From contig NZ_JACXXJ020000005.1 of assembly GCF_014926405.1 (NCBI RefSeq), positions 2,795,001 through 2,859,000 on the forward strand: a stretch of 64,000 nucleotides of DNA, read 5' to 3'. Origin of the DNA: Agrobacterium vitis (GTDB taxonomy: Bacteria > Pseudomonadota > Alphaproteobacteria > Rhizobiales > Rhizobiaceae). Both the position numbers and the translations under genes were made by a program. The notes below the pieces were generated by a model. It was not told where the DNA came from. It saw nothing but the letters and a program-made list of their open reading frames with translations, and did no database searches. Within the stretch, counting starts at the first letter, position 1; each line of letters begins with the position of its first letter. Shown one piece after another: positions 1-8,964 of this stretch.

Positions 1-1
1 A

Positions 2-1039
2 CGTCTCGAGGCCTTGATGCAGGCGCAAGCCGAAATGCAGGGCCGGCTTGCCACCATGGCGGACCTGTTCGGCGCCCGGCAATCGGAGTTCAACCGCAGT
101 ATCAACGAGCGGCTGGACGGCATGACTCATCGCTTGGGAAACACGATTACCGAACAGACGAAATCCACCCATGACAATCTGCGTATCCTGCAGGAACGGC
201 TGGCGGTTATCGATGCCGCGCAGAACAACATCCAGTCCCTGGCAAAGGATGTGGTCGGGTTGCAGGCCATTCTGTCCAACAAGCAGACGCGCGGCGCCTT
301 CGGTCAGGCACGGATGGAAACCATTATAGCCGATGGCCTGCCGATGGGCGCCTACGCCTTCCAGGACACGCTCTCCAACGGATCAAGGCCCGATTGCACC
401 ATCCGGATGCCGAACGGTCAGCCGCCGCTGGTGATCGACGCCAAATTTCCACTCGAAGCCTGGAACGCCATCCGCGACGGGACGACGCCGGAACAGAAAA
501 AACTCGCTGGCCAGCAGTTTCGGCGCGATATGGAGGTGCATCTCAAGGATATTGCCGAGAAATACCTGATGCACGGTGAGACACAGGACACCGCCTTCCT
601 GTTTGTCCCATCCGAATCGATCTTTGCGGAGATCCACGAGAATTTCGAAGGCATTGTCCAGCGCGCCCATAAGCTGCGGGTGGTGATCGTTTCGCCCTCC
701 CTGCTGATGCTGTCGATCCAGGTCATCCAGGCCGTGCTGAAGGATCAGCGGATGCGCGAACAGGCTCACCTGATCCAGGGCGAGGTCATCCATCTGATGG
801 AGGATCTCGGGCGGCTCGACGAACGGACCCGCAAGCTGCAAAGCCATTTCCTGGCCGCCCAGAAAGATGTCGAGATGATCCTGACCTCGACCGACAAGCT
901 CAATCGGCGCAGTGCCAGAATAGAGGCGATGGATTTTGCCAGCGCGCCGGACCCGACGGCAAAGCCAGCACCACAAACAGATGCTAGCGTCGAGAGCCGG
1001 ACCGGTCTTCTCAAGCTGCGCCTTGTTGACGAAGACTGA
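2..1039 (+). CDS. rmuC: DNA recombination protein RmuC (5' truncated by window edge)
   Basis: The frame is open to the left edge, so the N-terminus, including the membrane anchor usual for RmuC, lies outside the window. The visible 345 residues begin with a polar, heptad-rich coiled coil (about residues 1-85). The conserved RmuC core follows, with motifs such as GAFGQARME, LVIDAKFPLEAW and TAFLFVPSE; VIDAKFP matches the nuclease-like core of the family. RmuC proteins restrain DNA inversion and rearrangement between inverted repeats, which is family knowledge and not tested here. The C-terminal 40 residues are low-complexity and Pro/Ala-rich. Ribokinase follows 86 bp downstream on the same strand with its own RBS. 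Confidence 0.93.
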   Translation, partial: RLEALMQAQAEMQGRLATMADLFGARQSEFNRSINERLDGMTHRLGNTITEQTKSTHDNLRILQERLAVIDAAQNNIQSLAKDVVGLQAILSNKQTRGAFGQARMETIIADGLPMGAYAFQDTLSNGSRPDCTIRMPNGQPPLVIDAKFPLEAWNAIRDGTTPEQKKLAGQQFRRDMEVHLKDIAEKYLMHGETQDTAFLFVPSESIFAEIHENFEGIVQRAHKLRVVIVSPSLLMLSIQVIQAVLKDQRMREQAHLIQGEVIHLMEDLGRLDERTRKLQSHFLAAQKDVEMILTSTDKLNRRSARIEAMDFASAPDPTAKPAPQTDASVESRTGLLKLRLVDED

Positions 1040-1125
1040 TCCCTGCCGCAAAACAGAGCCCGAATCAGTCGGACCGGTTTCTTTCAGGCCCGCATCGTTC
1101 AAGCAGCATCGTCAGGAGTGCGCCC

Positions 1126-2025
1126 ATGATTACCGTTTTCGGCTCCATCAACATGGATCTCATCGCGACCACCAGCCGTCTGCCCAAGCCAGGTGAGACA
1201 GTGGCCGGCAACGGCTTTGCCACGGCAGCCGGCGGCAAGGGCGCCAATCAGGCGCTTGCTGCACGCCGCGCAGGCGCCCAGGTGCGGATGGCCGGTGCGG
1301 TCGGCAAGGACGGGTTCGCCGCCCCTGCACTGGCGCTTCTGGAGGAAAGCGGAACGGATCTCGACAGCGTCAAGACCGTAGCGGAGGCAACCGGAACCGC
1401 ACTCATTCTCGTCGGCGGTGACGGCGAGAACATGATTGCCGTCGTTCCAGGCGCCAATGGCAGCCTGACCAGCGCCGATGCCAGCGCCACCATAAAAACT
1501 ATGACCCGCAGCGACAGCCTTGTGCTCCAGCTCGAAATTCCAGCCGCAGCCGTCGAAACCGCCCTGCATGAAGCAAAGGCTGCCGGGATCCGCACCATCC
1601 TCAACATTGCACCGCTGACGGATGAGGCCGCGCGCCTCGGACGAATGGCCGATATTGTCATTGCCAATGAAACCGAATTCGAGCGGCTGGCTGGTGAGAC
1701 CAACATGGGGGCTGCGGAACGCGAAGCCGCGCTTGTCCGCCTGCATGGCGAAACCGGCCAAATCGTGATCGTGACGCTGGGCGCCGAAGGCGTCATCGCC
1801 ATACGCGATGGCAAGATTGAGCGTGCATCCGGCTTGACCATCGAGCCCGTCGATACTGTCGGTGCCGGGGACACCTTCTGCGGTTATCTGGCCGCTGGTC
1901 TAGACGCGGGCTTTGCCTTCGAGGAGGCGCTGCACCGCGCTGCCGTCGCCGGGTCCCTGGCCTGCCTGAAAGCTGGTGCGCAACCTGCTATTCCGCTAGC
2001 AGAAGCCGTCACGGAAAGACTCTGA
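1126..2025 (+). CDS. rbsK: ribokinase, PfkB family
   Basis: The 299-residue product has the usual length for ribokinase, which phosphorylates D-ribose to ribose 5-phosphate in the cytoplasm. The N-terminal GSINMDL and the sugar-binding GGKGANQALAARRAG are both present. So is the PfkB signature DTVGAGDTFCG (about residues 243-253), with the catalytic Asp in GAGD. An AGGAG Shine-Dalgarno at 1114-1118 lies 7 nt before the ATG and fixes the start. No ribose transporter or LacI regulator lies beside it. Another PfkB sugar or nucleoside kinase is possible, but the GGKGANQA motif favours ribokinase. Confidence 0.88.
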   Translation: MITVFGSINMDLIATTSRLPKPGETVAGNGFATAAGGKGANQALAARRAGAQVRMAGAVGKDGFAAPALALLEESGTDLDSVKTVAEATGTALILVGGDGENMIAVVPGANGSLTSADASATIKTMTRSDSLVLQLEIPAAAVETALHEAKAAGIRTILNIAPLTDEAARLGRMADIVIANETEFERLAGETNMGAAEREAALVRLHGETGQIVIVTLGAEGVIAIRDGKIERASGLTIEPVDTVGAGDTFCGYLAAGLDAGFAFEEALHRAAVAGSLACLKAGAQPAIPLAEAVTERL

Positions 2026-2032
2026 TGCCGTA

Positions 2033-2064
2033 TCGGCGCCGTGCTTGATTCAGCGCGGCGCCGA
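2033..2064. terminator. inverted repeat between convergent rbsK and argB
   Basis: TCGGCGCCG (2033-2041) and CGGCGCCGA (2056-2064) form a perfect 9-bp stem between two convergent stop codons. No T-tract follows on either strand, so intrinsic termination is plausible but not certain. Confidence 0.4.
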
Positions 2065-2082
2065 AGGCCTGACTGCATAGCT

Positions 2083-2970
2083 TCAAGGCACGATCAGCGT
2101 GCCGGCGCCATGTTCCGTGAAGATTTCTAGCAGCACGGAATGCGCCGTCTTGCCGTTCAGGATGACAACACCATGCACGCCGGCATTGATCGCGTCGATG
2201 CAGGTTTCTACTTTGGGGATCATGCCACCGGAAATCGTGCCATCCTTGATCAAGGCGCGGGCCTGGGCGACCGACAATTCCTTGAATAGCTCGCCATTCT
2301 TGTCCAGTACACCAGGGACATCGGTCAGAAACAGCAGGCGGTCGGCCCGCAGAGCACCGGCAATGGCACCGGCAAAGGTATCGGCATTGATATTATAGGT
2401 ATGTCCGTCCCGACCGGGGGCGACGGGGGCGATGACCGGGATCATTTCGGATTTCGCCAGGAGATCGAGCAGCGTGCGATCGACCTCGACCACTTCACCG
2501 ACAAAGCCAAGGTCCAGAACCCGCTCGATATGCGAATCTGGATCAATCACGGTTTTCTTGGCCTTTTCGGCAAATACCATGTTGCCGTCCTTGCCACAGA
2601 GTCCGATCGCCCATTCGCCGGTCTGGTTGATCAGCGCGACGATTTCCTTGTTGATCGATCCGGCCAGCACCATTTCAACGATTTCGACGGTTTTCTGGTC
2701 GGTGACGCGCAAGCCACCTTCGAATTTCGATTCGATCCCCATCTTGGTCAGCATTGCGCCGATCTGCGGGCCACCGCCATGCACGACAATCGGATTGACG
2801 CCGGACTGTTTCAGCAGCGCGATATCGGCGGCAAAGGCCCGGCCCAATTCTGCGTCGCCCATGGCATGGCCACCATATTTCACGACAATCGTCTTGTTTT
2901 CATAGCGCTGCATGAAGGGCAACGCCTGCGCAAGAAGGCGGGCCTGGGTTTGGCTTTCGGAGGCGCTCAT
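2083..2970 (-). CDS. argB: acetylglutamate kinase
   Basis: This enzyme phosphorylates N-acetylglutamate, the second step of arginine synthesis. The 295-residue protein is typical for the amino-acid kinase family. It has KYGGHAM near residues 30-36 and the nucleotide/substrate glycine motif [29 protein letters not shown] and [15 protein letters not shown] are also present. The start has an AAGGGA Shine-Dalgarno 6-7 nt upstream. In many Rhizobiaceae argB follows engB closely (recalled, not checked). Here the two are separated by a plus-strand sigma-factor module, so argB needs its own promoter in the 100 bp shared with the divergent ECF gene. Confidence 0.96.
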   Translation of the reverse strand: MSASESQTQARLLAQALPFMQRYENKTIVVKYGGHAMGDAELGRAFAADIALLKQSGVNPIVVHGGGPQIGAMLTKMGIESKFEGGLRVTDQKTVEIVEMVLAGSINKEIVALINQTGEWAIGLCGKDGNMVFAEKAKKTVIDPDSHIERVLDLGFVGEVVEVDRTLLDLLAKSEMIPVIAPVAPGRDGHTYNINADTFAGAIAGALRADRLLFLTDVPGVLDKNGELFKELSVAQARALIKDGTISGGMIPKVETCIDAINAGVHGVVILNGKTAHSVLLEIFTEHGAGTLIVP

Positions 2971-3071
2971 TGAGGATCCCTTCGGTTGGTTCGGCGCCTT
3001 TTACCTCAAGAATACGGCAGATGGAATAATCCAGACGGCACTGTTGATCGAAATGATATGGGGAAACTGCA

Positions 3072-3653
3072 ATGAACGCAGCTATCCCTGGACCATTACG
3101 CGAAGTGGATGCATGGATGAGCGATGAGATCGGGATATTGCTGGGGAAAATTGCGCTCAAGGACCGTATGGCCCTGTCGGAGCTCTATCGACGCACCAGC
3201 CCGAAACTTTTTGGCATCTGCCTCCGTCTGCTGAAAGACAGGAGCGAGGCGGAAGACGCAATGCAGGAAATCTTCGTCAAAATCTGGCAGAGGGCTCAAA
3301 GCTTTGCCGCGACAGGCCATAACGCCATGGGCTGGCTTGGAACGATTGCCCGTTACCATTGCATCGACCGCCTGCGCACGAGGACACCAGTTGCCGCCGA
3401 ACTCGACGAGGCATGGCATGTTGCCGACAGCGCACCAGACCCGGAACAAACCGCCAGCATACGCAGTGAAGGAAAGCGCATTGACAGCTGCATGGAAGCG
3501 TTGGAAGCTGATCGTGCCGCCGCCGTGCGGCAGGCCTATGTGGAGGGGCTTAGCTATCAGGAGTTGGCGGAGCAGTTCAATGTACCGTTGAACACGATGA
3601 GGACATGGCTGCGACGCAGCCTTTTGGCATTGAGAGAGTGCTTGGAAAGATGA
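3072..3653 (+). CDS. ECF (group IV) RNA polymerase sigma factor, SigK-like
   Basis: The 193-residue protein has the two-domain ECF layout. Sigma region 2 is around residues 35-75 (LYRRTSPKLFGICLRLL, then EAEDAMQEIFVKIWQ). Region 4 is around 150-190 (GLSYQELAEQFNVPLNTMRT, then RRSLLALRECL). It should direct RNA polymerase to a small regulon. Its stop codon overlaps the next start in an ATGA, so translation is coupled to the anti-sigma gene. GGGGAA ends 6 nt before the ATG at 3072; a second ATG at 3117 is a weaker alternative. With the RskA-type partner, it resembles the SigK group rather than the stress sigma RpoE2/EcfG, because no PhyR or NepR gene is nearby. Confidence 0.9.
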   Translation: MNAAIPGPLREVDAWMSDEIGILLGKIALKDRMALSELYRRTSPKLFGICLRLLKDRSEAEDAMQEIFVKIWQRAQSFAATGHNAMGWLGTIARYHCIDRLRTRTPVAAELDEAWHVADSAPDPEQTASIRSEGKRIDSCMEALEADRAAAVRQAYVEGLSYQELAEQFNVPLNTMRTWLRRSLLALRECLER

Positions 3654-4372
3654 CGACACCGGATCAGAGCAAGGGGGACCGCTCCAGGGACGAGGTTCTG
3701 GCGGGGGAATATGTGCTCGGCGTGCTTTCGGCCCAAGGCCGCGTTGAGGTGGAGGCCCGGCTGAAGCGGGATAGACCCTTCGCCGCCATTGTCCAGCGCT
3801 GGGAGGAAAACCTTTCACAGTTCAATGACGACTATGGCGTGGAATTGCCGCGGCCGGAAAGTTTCCAGAAGCTGGAAGCGCGGTTGTTTATCGACCGGAG
3901 CAACGGCCCGGCTGGTCCCTGGGCGAGACTTTGGCATTCCGTCCCCTTCTGGCGCGGCCTGTCGTTGACCAGTCTGATCGCAGTCGCCAGCCTGGTCGGC
4001 GTCGAGCTTGGTATGTGGGAAAGCCGTTACGCGGTGCGTCCGCTGGTGGCAGATCTGCAAACTCAAAATGCAGATTTGTCGCTGGTTGCCAGCTATGACA
4101 GGCAAAGTGGACGGTTGCGCGTCACGCCGGTCGCGTCGCGTGCCGAAGGTCAGAAGTCGCTGGAATTATGGATGGTCGAGGCGAATAAGCCACCGCGCTC
4201 GCTTGGCGTGCTCCCGCAATCGGGTGAAGGTGAATTCCTGGTTCCCGACAGCATGCGCCCACGTCTAAAGGATGGCGTCACGCTCGCCGTCAGTATAGAG
4301 CCTTTCGGCGGCTCGCCGACGGGGATTGCCACTGGACCGGTGATCGCTTCCGGCAAAACCCATATCCCTTAA
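3650..4372 (+). CDS. membrane anti-sigma factor, RskA/SigK-regulator family
   Basis: The 240-residue protein has a cytoplasmic N-terminal part beginning with an anti-sigma-like helix (EVLAGEYVLGVLSAQGRVEV). One membrane span lies around residues 100-122 (FWRGLSLTSLIAVASLVGV). The C-terminal RskA domain ends in the motif VSIEPFGGSPTGIATGPVIA. By family analogy it should sequester the ECF sigma factor and release it after regulated proteolysis. The ATG at 3650 overlaps the sigma stop codon. An in-frame ATG at 3605 would extend the protein into the sigma gene and is less likely. The fasciclin gene 254 bp downstream is the obvious candidate target. Confidence 0.88.
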   Translation: MTTPDQSKGDRSRDEVLAGEYVLGVLSAQGRVEVEARLKRDRPFAAIVQRWEENLSQFNDDYGVELPRPESFQKLEARLFIDRSNGPAGPWARLWHSVPFWRGLSLTSLIAVASLVGVELGMWESRYAVRPLVADLQTQNADLSLVASYDRQSGRLRVTPVASRAEGQKSLELWMVEANKPPRSLGVLPQSGEGEFLVPDSMRPRLKDGVTLAVSIEPFGGSPTGIATGPVIASGKTHIP

Positions 4373-4467
4373 GAGAAATAGTGCTTTAAAATCAAAATAT
4401 TAAAAGTCATTTTCACTTTTCTGCTCAGACCCTGAAACTCTTTTTCCCAAACCTCCGTCTTTACCAT

Positions 4468-4489
4468 TGTCCCCGCCTTTGCGCGGGGA
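4468..4489 (+). repeat. hairpin between anti-sigma and fasciclin genes
   Basis: GTCCCCGC and GCGGGGAC form a perfect 8-bp stem with a 6-nt loop. No T-tract follows. It sits in the 254-bp spacer and may partly separate the sigma/anti-sigma transcript from the fasciclin gene. I could not identify a convincing ECF promoter pair in the spacer. Confidence 0.35.
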
Positions 4490-4626
4490 CGTTACAACGG
4501 CCTGCATCTGGCAACACCATCCAAGGCTGCTGTATCGGTTTTCAATCTGCTGCATGGTTTCTGGCCGATCCGGCCTGCGGCCATGCGAGCCAAAGACATA
4601 ATCAACCGGGAAGAGGACCTAGACCC

Positions 4627-5184
4627 ATGACCAAGACCACCCTTCGCCTGCTGGCCGCCGTTTCCATCATCGCGGCCGGAAGCGCCGTGGCCTTTGCCAA
4701 GAACCCGATGGTCGGTGGCGCCGCCATGTATGAAAACAAGAATATCGTTGAAAACGCCGTTAATTCCAAGGATCACACGACCCTTGTCGCCGCAGTCAAG
4801 GCGGCTGGCCTGGTCGAAACACTGGAGGGCAAAGGCCCGTTCACGGTCTTTGCACCCACCAACGAAGCCTTCGATAAATTGCCAAAAGGCACGGTGGAAA
4901 CCCTGCTGAAGCCGGAAAACAAGGAAAAACTGACCAAGGTGCTGACCTGCCACGTGGTTGCCGCCGATGCCATGTCCACGGCCATTGAAAAGATGATCAA
5001 GGACGATGGTGGCGAGCATGACGTCAAGACGGTTGGCGGCTGCGTGCTGAAGGCCAAGGAATCCAAGGGCAAGATCACCCTGACGGATGAGACCGGTGGC
5101 GTTGCCCATGTGACCATCGCCGATGTGAAACACTCGAATGGCGTTATCCACGTCATCGACAAGGTCTTGCTGCCGAAGATGTAA
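4627..5184 (+). CDS. secreted fasciclin (FAS1) domain protein
   Basis: The 185-residue protein starts with a Sec signal peptide (basic start, hydrophobic run LLAAVSIIAAGSAVAFA, cleavage near residue 24). A single FAS1 domain fills the rest. Its first conserved box is GPFTVFAPTNEAFDKLPKGT (around residues 73-92), and the final box is NGVIHVIDKVLLP at the C-terminus. Two cysteines (LTCHVV and VGGCVLKA) could form a disulfide in the periplasm. FAS1 domains mediate adhesion or matrix contacts. In mycobacteria similar single-FAS1 proteins (MPT70/MPT83) are the products of the SigK-RskA regulon, which supports reading the three genes here as one unit. A GAGG element lies about 10 nt before the ATG. 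Confidence 0.92.
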   Translation: MTKTTLRLLAAVSIIAAGSAVAFAKNPMVGGAAMYENKNIVENAVNSKDHTTLVAAVKAAGLVETLEGKGPFTVFAPTNEAFDKLPKGTVETLLKPENKEKLTKVLTCHVVAADAMSTAIEKMIKDDGGEHDVKTVGGCVLKAKESKGKITLTDETGGVAHVTIADVKHSNGVIHVIDKVLLPKM

Positions 5185-5256
5185 CCCCCTCACAGTCCGA
5201 TCTGGAAGAGCGGCTGGCGGGCCGCTAATCCGGTAAAGACTGGCAGTTTCGGCAGT

Positions 5257-5295
5257 GCCCGGCGGTAGAGTGCCACCTACCGCCGGGCTTTTTTT
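5257..5295 (+). terminator. rho-independent terminator after the fasciclin gene
   Basis: GCCCGGCGGTAG and CTACCGCCGGGC form a perfect 12-bp GC-rich stem with an 8-nt loop, followed directly by seven T residues (5289-5295). This is a textbook intrinsic terminator on the plus strand. Confidence 0.95.
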
Positions 5296-5373
5296 AATCT
5301 CGTCAGGCATATCAAAATAAGTGCCTTAACCGGCAGGCCCAGCGGTCACGCCAAGGCCGGGAGCCTCATGACA

Positions 5374-6033
5374 TCAGCCGAAATGGCCGACGGTTTCGCA
5401 AATTGCCGCACGCAATTCTTTCAGTCCCTTGTCCTTTTCCGAGGACGTCGAAAGGACAAAGGGATAGGCCGCCGGACGCTTGCGGATTTTCTCGAGGGTT
5501 TCCTCGATCAGACGCGGCACGCCCGCCTCCTTGATCTTGTCGGTCTTGGTCAGCACGATCTGGTAGGACATCGCCGCCTTGTCCAGCAGCGTCAGCACAT
5601 CTTCATCATTGGCCTTAATGCCATGGCGGCTGTCGATCAGCAGATAGACCCGCTTCAACGTCGCCCGTCCGCGCAGATAGTCGAAGACCAGCTTGGTCCA
5701 AGCATCCACATGGTCTTTGGGCGCCTTGGCATAGCCATAGCCCGGCATATCGACCAGCGCCATCGGCGGCAGGTCATCGCCCTCGCCGCTATAGCCCTCG
5801 GGAACGAAATAATTCAGCTCCTGGGTCCGGCCCGGCGTATTGGATGTGCGCGCCAGACCCTTCTGGCCGACGAGGGCGTTGATCAGCGATGATTTCCCCA
5901 CATTGGAGCGCCCCGCAAAGGCAATCTCCAGCGGGCCTTCCGGCGGCAGAAATTTCATCGATGGCACGCCGCGGATAAAAATCCATGGCCGGCCAAACAG
6001 CGGCTGGTCGCTCGTTGCCTTTGTTGCAGTCAT
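5374..6033 (-). CDS. engB: ribosome biogenesis GTP-binding protein EngB (YsxC/YihA)
   Basis: EngB is a Ras-like GTPase needed for assembly of the large ribosomal subunit. The 219-residue reading frame contains the G1 P-loop [10 protein letters not shown], the TNTPGRT-type switch (TSNTPGRTQ), G3 DMPGYGYA and G4 LTKTDK. The start at 6033 is chosen over the upstream in-frame ATG at 6072 because AGGAGAG lies 7 nt before it. The gene is the last of the rpmH-rnpA-yidC-engB series, but a hairpin with a T-tract lies between it and yidC. Confidence 0.96.
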   Translation of the reverse strand: MTATKATSDQPLFGRPWIFIRGVPSMKFLPPEGPLEIAFAGRSNVGKSSLINALVGQKGLARTSNTPGRTQELNYFVPEGYSGEGDDLPPMALVDMPGYGYAKAPKDHVDAWTKLVFDYLRGRATLKRVYLLIDSRHGIKANDEDVLTLLDKAAMSYQIVLTKTDKIKEAGVPRLIEETLEKIRKRPAAYPFVLSTSSEKDKGLKELRAAICETVGHFG

Positions 6034-6074
6034 CGTCTTCTCTCCTGCGGCAGATCCTGATCCACCGATCAAAC

Positions 6075-6102
6075 AAAAACCCCGGCGCGAGGCCGGGGCT
6101 TT
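6075..6102 (-). terminator. intrinsic terminator or attenuator between yidC and engB
   Basis: On the minus strand, AGCCCCGGC and GCCGGGGT form a stem followed by TTTTTG. The element lies just after the yidC stop and 42 bp before the engB ATG. It would end most yidC transcripts and leave engB dependent on read-through or a local promoter. Confidence 0.75.
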
Positions 6103-6119
6103 GCTGTCATCTGGCCTGA

Positions 6120-7973
6120 TTACTTCGTCTTAGCGGATTTTCGCTGGAAAAGCCCCTTGAGATTATCAAACAGTTCGATCTTCACACCGTGACGTTTCAT
6201 GATGATCGATTGCTGCAAGACCGACAGGGTATTGTTCCATGCCCAGTAAATCACCAGACCAGCCGGGAAAGACCCGAGCATGAAGGTGAAGACCAGCGGC
6301 ATCCAGTTGAACAGCATGGCCTGGGTCGGGTCCGGCGGCGTCGGGTTCATACGCATCTGCACGAACATGGTAATGCCCATGATGATCGGCCAGATGCCGA
6401 GATGCAGCATGGCGGGCGACTCGAACGGCAGCAGGCCGAACAGGTTGACAAAGCTGGTTGGATCTGGAGCCGACAAGTCATGAATCCAGCCAAAGAACGG
6501 CGCGTGGCGCATTTCAATAGTGATATAAATCACTTTGTAGAGCGCGAAAAACACCGGGATCTGCAACAGCAGCGGCCAGCAACCGGCGACCGGATTGATC
6601 TTCTCGGTCTTGTAGAGCTCCATCATCGCCTGTTGCAGGGCCATACGGTCATCGCCGTGCTTGGCCTTCAACTCTTCCATCTTCGGCTGCATGCGCTTCA
6701 TATTGGCCATGGACGCATATTGCTTGCTGGCCAGCGGGAAGAACAACAGCTTGACGGCGATGGTCGTCAGCAGGATAGCCACACCGAAATTGCCAACCTG
6801 ACGGAAGAAGAAGTCCATCAGTTTGAACATCGGCTTGGTGAGGAAATAGAACCAGCCCCAATCGATCAGAAGATCGAAACGTGGAATGTCATATTGCTGC
6901 ACCGTGTCTTTGGCACCGGCAAACAGATTGGTAAACGCCTGTCCGAACCAGGACTTGTCGAGCGCATAGCCATCAACGACCGGCACTTCCTTGGCGCCGG
7001 CAAACAGCAGCGTCTTCAGCGTGGTCGATTGGCCCGGTGCAATCGTCACCGGATCGTTCTTGTAATCCGCCTGGAAGCGAGCCTGGCCATCGGTAAAATG
7101 CGAGAAGCGGGAATCATAGGCCAGCGACTGCGGTGGCACGAGGGTCGCGGCCCAATATTTATCGGTAATCCCGAGCCAGCCACCGGTTGCCTTGGCATTG
7201 GTCTCGTTTTCTTTTTCGATAGCCGCATATTTTGCTTCAACCGAGGCAAACTTCCCGTCGCCCGAGCCCATCACGCCGATGAAGCCTTCATGCAGCACAT
7301 AGGTGGAGGCAACGGCGGGCTTGTTGTAGCGGGTAACACGGCCATAGGGGGCAAGGCTGACGTCAGCGCCCCCGGCATTGGCAACCGTGTCTTCGATCGT
7401 GAACATGTAATGCTTGTCGACCGAAATCTTCCGGCTGAAGGTGAGGCCGGCTTCATTGGTATAGGTCAGCGTTACCGGGGTGGTTTCGGTCAGTGTCTGG
7501 CCATCCTTGACCGTCCAGACCGTTGATGGCCCTGGAACGCTGCCGGATTTCTCGCCGCCGATAAAGCCGATTTCGGCGAAATAGCCGTCCTTGGTATCGG
7601 CCGGATTGAGCAGGGTAATGATCGGGCTCGTCTTGTCGACGGTCTCGTGATAGCCCTTCAGGCGAAGATCATCGAGCCGTGCACCCGTGAGATTGATGGA
7701 GCCGGACAGCGCTTCGGTATTGATTTCAACCCGAGCCGACTTGGCGACAGCGTCTTCGCGGCTTGTCGTGGCGCTGGCCTGGGTCTGACCTGGCAGGGCA
7801 CCATTGACGGCCGCCCCCGGCGTTGCCTGAGTGGCCGGGGTCTTTGCCTGTTGTGCCTGCTCAGCCTGTCTTTGCGCCTCGATCCGCGGGTTCATGTAGA
7901 AGAACTGCCAGCCCAGGACGACCATCACCGACAGTGCAATCGCGATGAGATAATTGCGGTTGTTTTCCATCAT
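6120..7973 (-). CDS. yidC: membrane protein insertase YidC (Oxa1 family)
   Basis: The 617-residue protein is of the usual Gram-negative size. An N-terminal membrane span (residues 8-25, [20 protein letters not shown]) is followed by a Pro/Ala/Thr-rich linker. A large periplasmic beta domain (about 90-350) and the five-span insertase core from about 360 complete it. Core motifs include [20 protein letters not shown] and [20 protein letters not shown]. It inserts inner-membrane proteins with or without SecYEG. The ATG overlaps the rnpA stop codon (ATGA at 7970-7973), so the two are translationally coupled. A basic C-terminal tail ends the protein. Confidence 0.98.
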   Translation of the reverse strand: MMENNRNYLIAIALSVMVVLGWQFFYMNPRIEAQRQAEQAQQAKTPATQATPGAAVNGALPGQTQASATTSREDAVAKSARVEINTEALSGSINLTGARLDDLRLKGYHETVDKTSPIITLLNPADTKDGYFAEIGFIGGEKSGSVPGPSTVWTVKDGQTLTETTPVTLTYTNEAGLTFSRKISVDKHYMFTIEDTVANAGGADVSLAPYGRVTRYNKPAVASTYVLHEGFIGVMGSGDGKFASVEAKYAAIEKENETNAKATGGWLGITDKYWAATLVPPQSLAYDSRFSHFTDGQARFQADYKNDPVTIAPGQSTTLKTLLFAGAKEVPVVDGYALDKSWFGQAFTNLFAGAKDTVQQYDIPRFDLLIDWGWFYFLTKPMFKLMDFFFRQVGNFGVAILLTTIAVKLLFFPLASKQYASMANMKRMQPKMEELKAKHGDDRMALQQAMMELYKTEKINPVAGCWPLLLQIPVFFALYKVIYITIEMRHAPFFGWIHDLSAPDPTSFVNLFGLLPFESPAMLHLGIWPIIMGITMFVQMRMNPTPPDPTQAMLFNWMPLVFTFMLGSFPAGLVIYWAWNNTLSVLQQSIIMKRHGVKIELFDNLKGLFQRKSAKTK

Positions 7974-8359
7974 ACTTTCCTGGAACGGGCCGTATCTTGA
8001 CGCCGAACATTGGATTTTTCTTGAATACGGCGCTGCAACACGTCCCGAAGCTCGCTAAAAGGAGCCGCAAGCACGTCGCGTCGCGCAACGATCACATAGT
8101 CATGTCCGGGCTGCATTGCAAAGCCCACGCCAGTCCGCACAGCTTCTTTTAACCGGCGTCGCATACGATTGCGCTCGACAGCATTGCCATGCTTTTTCGT
8201 GACGGTGAAACCGACGCGAGGCGGCGTATCGGGCTCGGCCCGATCCAGCACTTCTAGGAGAATGTAGCGCCCCTTGCGCTTTTCGCCGGCGCGAACAGCA
8301 AGAAACTGCGGGCGGCTTTTCAGCCGCCCGACAGTTATGGATGTCTTAAGTGACGTCAT
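7970..8359 (-). CDS. rnpA: ribonuclease P protein component
   Basis: This 129-residue basic protein binds the catalytic RNase P RNA and helps mature tRNA 5' ends. The family signature is clear in [20 protein letters not shown] followed by RRLKEAVR. The ATG at 8359 is preferred because the longer in-frame alternative (from 8434) runs back into rpmH. The Shine-Dalgarno is weak, as expected for a gene 32 nt behind rpmH in one transcript. yidC starts inside its stop codon. Confidence 0.95.
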   Translation of the reverse strand: MTSLKTSITVGRLKSRPQFLAVRAGEKRKGRYILLEVLDRAEPDTPPRVGFTVTKKHGNAVERNRMRRRLKEAVRTGVGFAMQPGHDYVIVARRDVLAAPFSELRDVLQRRIQEKSNVRRQDTARSRKV

Positions 8360-8391
8360 AAGCCCGGCGCTTTCATCGGGCCAACCCGGCC

Positions 8392-8526
8392 TTAAGCCGA
8401 AAGACGTGCGCGGCCGCGAGCGCGACGAGCACACAGAACCTTACGGCCACCCTTGGTTGCTATGCGAGCGCGAAAGCCGTGACGACGTGCGCGAACGAGC
8501 TTGGACGGTTGATAGGTACGCTTCAT
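8392..8526 (-). CDS. rpmH: 50S ribosomal protein L34
   Basis: Translation of the minus strand gives a 44-residue, very basic protein starting [18 protein letters not shown] and ending in RARLSA. This is the highly conserved L34 sequence and length. It is the first gene of the cluster with rnpA and yidC, the near-universal arrangement in bacteria. A promoter lies about 120 bp upstream. Confidence 0.98.
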   Translation of the reverse strand: MKRTYQPSKLVRARRHGFRARIATKGGRKVLCARRARGRARLSA

Positions 8527-8642
8527 TTTTTTAAATACCGCGGTGTGCGGCCCTTCTTGGGTTTGCAACGAATTGCAAGAGCGTTAGGATTAAGGCAAGC
8601 ATTACGGGCCCGCAGAACGGGAAACCTATGCAAGCCGCGCGG

Positions 8643-8671
8643 CTTATACGGAGGATAGAGGCGAGAGTCAA
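8643..8671 (-). promoter_or_regulatory. sigma-70-type promoter for rpmH-rnpA-yidC
   Basis: On the minus strand, TTGACT (8666-8671) is followed after exactly 17 bp by TATAAG (8643-8648). The match is strong and leaves a leader of about 110 nt before rpmH. Confidence 0.8.
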
Positions 8672-8859
8672 TCTTGCCAGGGCTTTCCGGGGGTCAGAAC
8701 TCTGGCAAAATCCGCCGGAACCGGGCGTTTTTTGCTTGTCGCCATTCAAGCGAACGACTGCAAGACCCACCATCATGCCTTACTTAAAATGCCAGGGCGA
8801 ACCTGAATACACCATATTTGATGTATCGCGCCGGAACCGAAATCTTTGCTGCACCGCAT

Positions 8860-8888
8860 TTTACCGGATGCATGAGGCATGGTATGCT
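8860..8888 (+). promoter_or_regulatory. candidate promoter for the sensor kinase gene
   Basis: TTTACC (8860-8865), 17 bp, then TATGCT (8883-8888). Both boxes match four of six consensus positions. It is the best plus-strand candidate before the kinase start. Confidence 0.4.
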
Positions 8889-8964
8889 GTGATCTAAATG
8901 ATGCGGCACAGCTGGCAAACGGTACAGAAAACCAAAGTACCACCCGGCAAAATGAGGCTAGTCG

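Larger units (their letters stand above)
8527..8964. other. 438-bp divergent intergenic region
   Basis: This spacer separates rpmH (minus) from the sensor kinase gene (plus). It holds the rpmH promoter (8643-8671) and a candidate kinase promoter (8860-8888). No supported gene is seen. Confidence 0.6.

Noticed and set aside
4517..4522. CCATCC upstream of the fasciclin gene as a SigK-type -35 box
   Set aside because: The hexamer matches the mycobacterial SigK -35 box as I remember it, but no matching -10 box follows at the right spacing and the sigma gene itself lacks the motif.
6189..7526. A 445-codon plus-strand open frame
   Set aside because: It is antisense to yidC and rich in His, Gln and Arg; yidC is certain.
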